Assembly (NCBI RefSeq): GCF_000237925.1
Contig: NC_031497.1
Coordinates: forward strand, 6,994,831 to 7,058,830
Direction: 5' to 3'
Source of the DNA: Schistosoma mansoni
Lineage: Eukaryota; Platyhelminthes; Trematoda; Strigeidida; Schistosomatidae
Length of the DNA: 64,000 nt
The notes beneath the pieces are model-generated. The model saw only the letters and a list, made by a program, of their open reading frames with translations. It was not told the origin of the DNA and ran no database searches. The position numbers and the translations under genes are program-made. Shown in pieces: positions 55,412 through 64,000 of this stretch (its first letter is position 1; each line of letters opens with the position of its first letter).

Positions 55412-58400
55412 CTAAAAAGAAAAGAAAACATTTCGAAGGATAAGCAAAAACATATAGCCATGAAAAATTCATACTTTTTATTGACTAATTACATTTTATG
55501 CGACGATTTATGAATCATACTTTAATTTATGTTTATTTAGTTGTATAATTTGAATTTATACTGAGAAACCTTTGGAATAGCAGTATAAAATTATATTAAG
55601 TCCTATTGGTTTGATCTTTTTTCCTTGACTTTGATCTAAGTAGTTCGGTAGGGTATTCCGAAAAAAAAATTGTCATGGCTTTAAGTAAAGTTAAACAAAC
55701 TTGGACTTGATTGTTGGATAATTGCAGAAAGACGGTGGGATAAACAGATAAAGTAAATTTTTACACATAAAAATTCATTTCTGATAACTTTATCGTTTTA
55801 TATTTTTACAGCAATCGATTACAGAAGGACTAAAATGATTTAATAACAAACAATAAATAACAATTGAGATGCACTTTTTGCATAGATATTTTCAAGTTAT
55901 TTACAACGTAAAACGATACTAAGGACGAAGTTGAATGAGATGAAAATGATATTATTACCAATAAATAAAAACGAGAGAAATATTTCTTATAAACAACGAT
56001 AATGAAGAGGGAGATAGGTAGCTCAAATTGATTCACGACGAAAGATGTATTTATATTCAGTACAGTAAAAATGGGAAAGGTGTTTGAAAGGACCAGACAT
56101 ATAACTGAATTAGTCAATATTGAATGTTAATTGAGGAACTTTGTTTTTATGATATTTGTGAATTATGTTTATATGGTTATTTACTGATGAATCAGTGGCA
56201 AGTGCGGATCAGTTTAATTTATTCAAAATCTGACTATTAATCGATATATAATAATCGTATATAAGAAAACAAAACAAATCTACTCAGACATAAATTGGAT
56301 TTGCTTTCAGCACACAACAACTCATCTGTCATCAATGTTTCATTGTCAACACGTGTCGAGTCATATTAGTTTGGCAGCAGCATCAGTAGTGCAACTATAT
56401 TGATTTTGTTTTCGTCACGACACTATTAATGGTCGTAAGTAAAAGATGAAATCTAGATTGAAAAATACGCAGTAAAATCCAACTTAGATTGAGAAGGAAT
56501 TCTGTTATTGGTGGCAAAGTGAAAGGAAATTACAGTGGAATCTGTTACATACTCTACTTGATTACGGCAAAATACGATACACAACTAATGGCACTCGAAT
56601 TTGTAGAACCCCACAGTCGCGGATCAGAAGGAAGAGGAAGCAGGGGAAGTCATTATTGGATAAGAATGAAAAAATGTGCAGAATAATATGGGTATTTGTA
56701 GTTATTAGTATTGGCTATAACATCATTATAATTCATTCAATCCTCAAGCACCCAAGTTATGCTATCGTCCAATAGCAGCATGCCAAGTTAGTATTCTAGA
56801 AGGCTCTATCAGGTCCTAATTGGATAGAAGCTCTTCGGGTCCTTTAGAGTCTCTGGAAGCTTCGTTGGGATTTTCCAAGAGGTTTCGATAGAATTGATAC
56901 TGGATTCCGCTTTGAGCAATCTCTAATGACATATCAAGTCACCAAATTATGCAATCATTAAAACCCCCTCAAAAAGGTCCTGCGGAACAAAAACAATTAT
57001 CAACCGAACAAAACTGTTGTTCACTATGCCGCGTTCTTTCACAAAATGACCGTCTTTTCGCTGATTCCATACACTCTGAGCGTCAGAAGACAAGATAGTA
57101 ACAGTTGATGATTTATCGATCTCATTACGTCCTAATACACACCACCACAAATCTCCATTGTTTACATGGTGTTGTCATAAAAAGAGAGCAATCCCTCAAG
57201 CAACAATTATATATATATATATATATATTGCATGAGAACGTCAAGAAATTCACACTGATGTGTTAAAACACTTATTTTGTTCAAACAACAATCATGTAAC
57301 ACAAAGTTGTATTTTATTGTTGTTGTTTTTTATATTTCAGTTATCTACCTCCCAAAGGTTACATTATTACTTTGACTTTCACCCCTTACATGCCAGATAG
57401 TCTTGTGGTTGAAAAACCAGAAACATTGTTTGTTTCCATTTATAATTCATCTTATTGGTTAGTTAAGAGTAGTTATCAATTTTAATAACCTTTTAGCAAG
57501 ACATAGAAGGTTCTCTTGTAAAAAGTAGTTCTCTCATTTGATACCGTGCACAATCGGATGCTATTAAAACGAGCTTTTGTTACAACTTTTCTGGTATTTT
57601 TATTTGTGACATTAAATTCGAAACCATATGAACAGCTACGCTCGGAAAATAACATCGCTAGAAGAGATTATAAATTTTACTTGACTTTTTGGTAGACTAC
57701 AGATAGCTGCTTCACCGATAGACTATCACAAATACCAGTCTGTCAATAAGTTTTTTTAAATCCTTCAAAGTCTCACTGTACGAAAAATGTGTTTTTTTCT
57801 GGTAATAATTTAAAACCTTTTCTGACAAATGAACGAGGAGTAAGATAAAAGATTTTAAGCATCTTTTTCATGCCACTAAGATGCACAAGGATAAGAAAAA
57901 ACTATCTATAAAGTTAACCAAACTCAACTATTTAATACAAGTTAATGTACTTGACTGTGAGCGACACATTTCTGTGAAAGCTGTTGAAACTGTACAACTA
58001 TCCAACCAATAGTTGTAGCGATGACTTATTCGCAGGTCAAGACATTCTGATCTGGCAGATTTGGACTTCGTTTTACTTCGGTTTTAGGAGCTGTAATGAA
58101 AATCTCTAACTCTTAAACGGTGTTACTTAACGTGAAGTACATAAGCCTGTATTTGATGAGTTAAATAAGAAAATTGTATACAATACCAGGAACGTAAATT
58201 GAAGATTTGAATGAGCTCATGCGCTCATATCCTGTATTTTTTAAACTTAAAATCAAGGTACTACTATCAGATTCACTGAATAGAATGGTTTTGATTGTTA
58301 TTTAAGTTTAGTGAGAAAGTCAAAATGAGTCTAACAAATATTTACGCTGAAAAGTATTTAGAAAGTGTTATTCTTACAAAAATGAACATTAGGTTCAAAA

Positions 58401-59614
58401 ATGTATCCTTTGAGATTCCTGAATGAGCTCTCTATCAGTTTGAGATCTACGACTACATAAAAACGAAATAACATGATAGTTACGCTGAAACGATCAGCAT
58501 CAGGGTCTTTATTTCATATTTAGTCCAGTAATGTTCAAATCGATTTAAATATATTTCACAGTGGGTGATATGAAAAGTGTTACCATGTGAACGATGAACA
58601 GATGTTGAACACTTAATAAGTGAAGAAAAAATAATAGTGAATCAAAAGGAAAACAATTCACATATCATAACCCGGTATTACTACATCTTTAAATATACAT
58701 ATATTTAGGAGAAATTGAAGACACAACACCCCAAATAAATATTTCCTAAATAAAGCATCACAGACCTTTTTCTTTAATTATTAAAAAGTATTCCAATTAA
58801 TTAAAATAAGTCTAACTAATCTCAGAAAGCTTCACTAGTGAATGAGTTCACAATACTGATTAGTGAGTCAGTGAGTTGCAGAAACTTTATACTTTTGAAT
58901 AACATCATAGTATTCTAGGATGTTAATATGGCAAAACAAAAATGATCATGGTTCAAAACGACCGTTGAAGATATTTGGTGGGAGGGGAAGAAGTGGTGGT
59001 TGAGAATTCATAGAATGGGAAGAAACAACTATTTAACATCACTTTATTTTTTAATGTTATTGTCCAATCAGATTATTGACTGTATGACTTAGAAAAGTCA
59101 CCAACATATAACAAAAATGATTTAAATAGTAAATGAAAATAATTACTGTCGAAAAATCAGACATCCATTTAACTAATCTAAATATGAACAAAACAAACAA
59201 TTTCAATAACTTAGACAAATTATAGTCGCCAATACCTTTTATGACTATGATAAAAAATAGAATGGATGTGACAATTTCAAATCAAACCAATGTTATACAC
59301 AGAAAAATGAATGTTATCTCATCTTTTTTATTCAAAACTTCAATATTTTAACTTATTATCATCATTATTTAAGTCCATTACCACTAGCTAGCTAGTAGTG
59401 TTATCCCATGTGAATTTATTTGTTTGAGAAAATGATGAAACACTCCCTATTTCAAAATATTAATAGTCAAGAGCAAAGAAGCAATAATTGAGAAATAATC
59501 TTCATGCTGAGATATGTGTTATGTATGTACCTTAGTTAAATTATGTTCTTTGAGCTAGATGGTTTAACTTCAGGGATTTTATCTTCACTATTGACAACCT
59601 CTTCAGAGGCTACT
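55412..59614. other. 4.2 kb of AT-rich DNA, no features called
   Basis: Contains a (TA)n run near 57209-57228. No gene can be supported. If the two minus-strand exons on either side belong together, this is intron. Confidence 0.4.
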
Positions 59615-59646
59615 TCATGTAGAAGTTGGAAGCCAGGAATCCTAAC

Positions 59647-59658
59647 CGCTTCGGCAGT

Positions 59659-59698
<40 letters not shown>

Positions 59699-59750
59699 GG
59701 CCCCTGCGCAAGGATGACACGCAAAATCGTGAAGTGTTCCATATTTTTTT
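59647..59750 (+). pseudogene. U6 snRNA retropseudogene
   Basis: Nearly the whole U6 sequence is legible: CGCTTCGGCAG, ACATATACTAAAATTGGAAC, the ACAGAGA box (GATACAGAGAAGATTAGC), CATGGCCCCTGCGCAAGG, ATGACACGCAAA and GTTCCATATTTTTTT. Small changes from the usual sequence are ATCG for TTCG after CGCAAA, and AAGTG for AAGCG before TTCC. The 5' end differs. In the spliceosome U6 forms the active site; this copy lacks its own upstream promoter (no U6-type element is visible) and is fused to a repeat, so it is most likely not a gene. Confidence 0.9.
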
Positions 59751-60278
59751 GCCCCCAAATGCCCTGGTACGGACGAGAGTGGGGAGAGTCCGCTCTCCCT
59801 CTCCAAATGCTCTCACATGGCCACGCGAATATATAGCCTCTGCCAGGGAAGTCCTACTCACTGCCTTCTCGTGGCGGGGGTGTTGTCTACGAAATTGAGA
59901 CGACGAAAAGCGAATGTCCGGCGCTTTGACCGGGTCGGTGGAGACGGCGCGTCCACCTAGGGGAGTTGGGAAACCCTGATTCCAAACCAATGGTGCACAT
60001 GGGCTGGCTCCAGTATCCTGAAGGAACAAATGGCGTATGAATCAATCGTTGGTCATCGGCTACCATGGGACTGCATCTCCTCACGATGCTCCACTGCCTT
60101 GTGGATCAGATCTTTAGGTCAAAGGCTCGGGGTGTGGCCCCCTAAGAAAACCACCTGCTTCAGTCTGGGCACCTGGGCAGTATCACAGCCCTCACATAAA
60201 TCAAATGAGATTTGTGTGGCGCATATTTATCTGGTGCTTCCTTGTACCAATATTTATGTGTTTAAATAAATAAATAAA
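59751..60278 (+). repeat. TAAA-tailed dispersed repeat, near full length, downstream half of the chimera
   Basis: Starts GCCCCCAAATGCCCTGG directly after the U6 T-run and ends TTTAAATAAATAAATAAA. It matches the minus-strand repeat at 31239-31761 end to end. It gives only short broken frames. Confidence 0.8.
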
Positions 60279-60290
60279 TCATGTAGAAGT

Positions 60291-60840
60291 GCGCTTTCGC
60301 TCATTCCACAAGTGTTGTATCAAATCGTCACAATGATCATGGTCTTAATTGGATGTTTTGGTGGATTCTGTTGTTTTTTATTTATTTCTGGGTATTAATG
60401 TATCCAGGTAATCATGGACACATATTCGATTGGAAAGATATCGAAATCCTGGATCGGGAAAACCTTGAGAACACCAGAGGATTTCTAGAAGCATAGCATT
60501 TACATCAATAAGCAATGAATCGGCACAACAACATAGTTATGCACCTGTACTCTACAGAATTTCACAGATATGTATGTACTTTTCTGCAAAGAATAAACTC
60601 AAGCAATCACACATGAGTCGCGCTACATTACGAGTCAATTATGGACGAAGCGTAACTTGTCTAGCACATATTAAATTACAATAACTGTTTGACTGATGCC
60701 AGTTTAGAATTAGAAACGTCCTGTCCGACAAGTGACAGTTAGCCAATAAACCATTATTTCAATGACGTTCAAAAACACAGTATAGACGCTGTTGAAGTGG
60801 TCCAAATAAAAAAGAAGTACTAAATAATTTCTGCTTATTT
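60291..60840. other. spacer, nothing recognised
   Basis: AT-rich DNA between the U6 chimera and the RTE fragment. Confidence 0.4.
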
Positions 60841-61525
60841 AATGATTGAAAAAACCAAGATCCTCAAATACAACACAGAGAGAACTAACACAATCACACT
60901 TGGTAGAGAAACTATAGAAGAGATGGAAAGTCTCACATATCTGGGCAGCGTCACGATAAACGAGGATCTGATGCAAATGTGAAGGCAAGGATGGGCAAAG
61001 TAAGGGAAGTATTCCTACAAATGAAGAACATATGGAACTCAAAACAACTGTCAACCAATATCAAAGTCACAATCTTCAATACGAATATCAAGACAGTTCT
61101 ACTGTACGGAGCTGAAACTTCGAGATCTACTACAACCATCACCAAAAAGTAAGATTATTTATAAACAATTGCCTACTCAAGATACTCAATATCCGTTGAC
61201 CGGATACCATCAGCAACAATCTACTGTATGGGAGAGAACAAACCAGCTTCCAGCTGAAGAGGAAATTATGGAAAGACGTTGGAGGTGGATAGGACACACA
61301 CTAAGGCAATCATCAAACTGCATCACAAAGACAGCCAAAACTTAAAATCCTGAAGGGAAGAGGGAAAGAAGAAGACCAAAGAACACATTACGCCGGGAAA
61401 TAGAAGCAGATATGAAAAGGATGAAGAACAACTGGAAACAAATGAGGAGGATCGCTCAGAACAAAGTTCGATGGAGAATCGTGGTTGTCAGCTTATGCTC
61501 CTCCACGATGGGTAATAAGCGTAAG
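60841..61525 (+). mobile_element. SR2-like RTE (family C), 3' part
   Basis: Plus-strand RT C-terminus. Opens with KTKILKYNTERTNTITLG and EEMESLTYLGSVTINE, shifts frame, then [24 protein letters not shown]-like sequence and a final LCSST-type block near 61500. This is the C-terminal signature of schistosome SR2-like elements. Frameshifts and stops make it inactive. The tail ends near GGTAATAAGCGTAAGG. Confidence 0.8.
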
Positions 61526-62331
61526 GAAATGGCATTATTGTGTGAAGTTCCATTTGTCACACTTTACACTGGCATAATAAGACTAGATTAATATGTAGTA
61601 TAAAGGGGTCAAATGTTCACACCAATAGTAGTTGAAAGAAACTGGGCGGAATGCCCAAGCATATAGAAACAAAAATTGAAGGTACACAACAGTCAAGTGT
61701 CCAAAATTGAAAGGAAGAATTATACAATGACTGGATCTTTGCCACCGTAACTACCACCATTTTAACTATCGAATTCAGATGCATCACGCATCATAATCAC
61801 CTAGACTAACATTCAGAATTTATGAATTGACAATAATTCTGACTATGAAAACATTGGAGATTTCTAAATCATACAATTAATCGATACAGCTGGTAGTTAA
61901 ATATGAGTAAGTATGACCTCAAGAACTAATTACTATGGAGAATAATCTACAAGATTTGTGATAATAAGCACGTTTAGGGTTTTAAAAATAATTAACAGAA
62001 TCCTGATCGATAAATGACCCACAATAGTACAACTAGGATGATCAGTAACCGCTTACAAGATAGGATTATTGATATAATCGACTGAGTAGACTGAAAATGA
62101 AACCCAATGCAACTGATTAATAAAATAGAATTCTCTATAGTAAAATAACCTATTTATACACAAAATATTAAACAGAAATAAACATGATTGGAAGATATTG
62201 ATAGATACAGGCTTCGTAAATCACTCACAAACTAATGACATTAAAATCAGACTCTCTCTAGCTTTAATTTTGATCTCTGTATCACTAATTTATCTTTAGG
62301 ATTGTATGGTCAATATCATAACGCTACTTAC
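61526..62331. other. spacer or intron, nothing recognised
   Basis: AT-rich DNA with no feature I can name, next to the minus-strand donor at 62331. Confidence 0.4.
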
Positions 62332-62465
62332 CACTCCAAAGTTCAAACAAACTCCAATTTCGGGTGCATGTAACGTAAGCAATTTATCGCCTGCTAATAA
62401 CCTTTCTTGAAGCAAAACAAAAAGGTCATAAACAAAAGACTCTCTAACCAAATCCGTACTTACTT
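62332..62465 (-). CDS. candidate internal exon of an unrecognised gene
   Basis: Minus strand. Acceptor TTTTTCATACTCAG, 134 nt, donor GTG|GTAAGT. The frame gives STDLVRESFVYDLFVLLQER then LLAGDKLLTLHAPEIGVCL and NFGV, hydrophobic-patterned and helix-like, with no stop and perfect splice borders. It starts with two bases of a split codon and ends in phase 0. I do not recognise the family. It may join the exon at 55304-55411. Confidence 0.55.
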
Positions 62466-63159
62466 CTGAGTATGAAAAACTTTAACACCCCATAGGAAGT
62501 ATGGCAATAATTCGAATCATTTCAACGTATGCAACAAAAATAAGTAACATCTGAAATTTCGATACTGAGATAACAGCGCTTGTAGATGTAGAATGTAGAT
62601 AGTTTGGAGATTAAATACAGCATAGAATTAACGGCTGGATAAGGGTCCTTTTATACACAACTTTAAGTTTTCAATCTATATAAAAAACGTCTACACATAA
62701 TAAAAAAAGATAAAACTGAACTGCATTTGACGAGTTTTCCAGCTCGTAATGACTCTGAAGGATAAGTTTTTAACAATGATAAACACTATAGATAATTATG
62801 CATTTGCGATCAGACAGATCTGAAAATGAAAGACATCTCTTCGATAAACAAGTAAGTGAATTTCTCAGTTAAAATAATTTTAAAAAATCGTTCACCATAC
62901 ACAGTGTTATATTAGAAGCGCCAGTACGAGAATTACATTCAAGAAAGCTTTTAGAAGAATAAACATATTGATCATTCATAATGTAAAATAATAAGAATAT
63001 AAAATGGATATCTTTCGATTTGTCCAAATAAAATTTTGGTATTAGGTTAATGAACGAAAGCTGAAAGGGAGCATGACTGCGATGAATTTTGAAAGGTTTT
63101 CCAAAGGATTTTATTGAAAACTCTTAACAGACTAAACGATCACCTATGGCTATGGAGGG

Positions 63160-63230
63160 GGTGGCTTAGTGATTGAGGAGCTCGATGATCGGTCCCTAGT
63201 TTTTAATCCCGTCCTATATTAAGCTGTTAC
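63160..63230 (+). repeat. tRNA-like SINE relic
   Basis: TGGCTTAGTGATTGAGGAGC resembles a tRNA D-arm and A box (TGGCTTAGTGGTT), followed at tRNA-like spacing by TCGATGATCGGTCCC and a decayed B box (AGTTTTTAATCCC). No hammerhead is seen. Low confidence. Confidence 0.35.
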
Positions 63231-63620
63231 ACTTAGAGTGTGACTTGTGCCCAAGCGATTAATGAATGACTTTATTCTTAAAACTATAGAAATCTTTAGC
63301 AGTTTTGATGAAGCATTTTTAGACTTAGTTTTATGTACTACTTTATCCAGTGGTCTATTATCAATTTTACAAATGTCATGGGAATTTTTAAGAAGCTGAA
63401 GACTATTTTTTGTCTTATAAAGAATGTTGTGCAGAAGAATGATGTGTCGATAGGGATTCGAAACACGTAATTCAACACTTACCAAGTTTCTGTCTCTGGT
63501 TATGGAAAAATCAGAATGACTAGCCTGCATTGTTTTGAAAATGTATAAGCTCAATTTACTAAAAATATTCTCATTTTTGAAGGATAGGCTTGAGTGTGAA
63601 TTCGGACTAAGTGAGTACAC
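63219..63620 (-). other. 133-codon open frame, unrecognised
   Basis: The longest open frame at the right end of the window. Its middle (VELRVSNPYRHIILLHNILY, then LQLLKNSHDICKIDNRPLDK) looks protein-like and rich in Lys, Asn, Ser and His, but I know no family that matches. Its 3' end overlaps the SINE relic. It may be repeat-derived rather than a gene. Confidence 0.3.
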
Positions 63621-64000
63621 AAAAATATATATGCACTAAATAGAGGATCAATGAGAAAAACCCCAAAAATGCTAATCTACTCAAATTTCAAATAAAATGA
63701 ACAAATACATACATGAAACTAGAAAATCATCAAAATGAGAATATCAAGTGGCTAAGAGCACTTATGTAACTCGAATCTAAGTACAGTTGTACAAGATGAT
63801 GCAACTCATTTCCGAAATAATACAGTAGTGTAACCTAACACTAAGCTATGCTACAAGAGTTCACGATATCACCCGACTGACCAAAACAAAATAGGTGGAT
63901 CAGAGTTTAGACTTGTAACTTACTGGCTGAAAGCCAAGTGTTTTAGTCACGAAGAAACCGCTTCGCACAAAACGATCCTAACAATAGTGTTAGTTTGGTG
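63621..64000. other. right end, nothing recognised
   Basis: AT-rich DNA without a supported feature. Confidence 0.4.

Larger units (their letters stand above)
59615..60290 (+). mobile_element. chimeric retro-insertion: U6 snRNA joined to a TAAA-tailed repeat, with 12-bp target-site duplication
   Basis: The insertion 59627-60278 is bounded by TCATGTAGAAGT at 59615-59626 and 60279-60290. In order it holds about 20 nt of unplaced sequence, a U6 snRNA copy (59647-59750) ending in its own T-run, and then a dispersed repeat (59751-60278) that ends in (TAAA)n. All parts point the same way, 5' to 3' on the plus strand. This is the structure left when a LINE-type reverse transcriptase starts on a tailed RNA and jumps to U6 RNA before finishing. 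The same repeat without U6 is seen at 31239-31761. Confidence 0.9.

Noticed and set aside
57336-57420. TTTATATTTCAG followed by a short plus-strand open stretch, a possible exon
   Set aside because: No donor at a useful place and no recognisable protein or partner exon.
59626-60269. Plus and minus frames of 65-139 codons across the U6 chimera
   Set aside because: They read through U6 and a non-coding repeat; they are by-products of its GC-richer body.
1-64000. CRISPR arrays, bacterial operons, spliced-leader RNA gene or true tRNA genes
   Set aside because: No spaced direct repeats, no operon layout, no schistosome spliced-leader sequence and no complete tRNA cloverleaf were seen.

Overview
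This window looks like nuclear DNA of a parasitic flatworm, almost certainly a schistosome (genus Schistosoma or a close relative). The case rests on three things seen together: an AT-rich genome with small exons and micro-introns, RTE/SR2-type non-LTR retrotransposons, and tRNA-derived SINEs that carry the schistosome (SM-alpha type) hammerhead ribozyme. The species cannot be fixed from sequence alone.

Three host genes can be assembled exon by exon on the plus strand, with splice phases that agree. (1) 1019-9971, six exons, glutamine-dependent NAD+ synthetase, predicted 768 aa. (2) 28433-28909, four exons separated by introns of 33, 39 and 36 nt, a myotrophin-like ankyrin-repeat protein, predicted 122 aa. 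(3) 30641-48295, four exons, an anoctamin (TMEM16) of the ANO8/ANO10 type, predicted 684 aa, with a 9.6 kb third intron. On the minus strand, two well-spliced exon candidates (62332-62465 and 55304-55411) share a compatible phase and may belong to one unrecognised gene.

Most of the rest is mobile DNA. An RTE-like family (called A here) has copies at 1-548, 10508-12885 (minus), 27489-28255, 32239-33125, 38113-39910 (minus) and 40835-42769. The last two form an almost perfect 1.8 kb inverted repeat inside anoctamin intron 3. A second, SR2-like RTE family (C) lies at 39925-40165, 42780-44040 (minus) and 60841-61525. Two Penelope-like elements have inverted terminal repeats (13378-14656 and 50241-52227). 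Gypsy-type LTR material on the minus strand (23527-25700) has the unusual order pol end, LTR, gag; more LTR or gag relics are at 11553-11845, 17930-18215, 26015-26225 and 26350-26740. tRNA-like SINEs with hammerhead motifs lie at 2315-2508 (decayed) and 37800-37990 (intact core, minus).

The most striking single object is 59615-60290: a nearly complete U6 snRNA sequence fused at its T-run to a dispersed repeat that ends in a TAAA-type tail. The whole insertion is bounded by a perfect 12-bp target-site duplication. It reads as a template-switching retrotransposition product. About 14.7-23.5 kb holds almost nothing I can identify.
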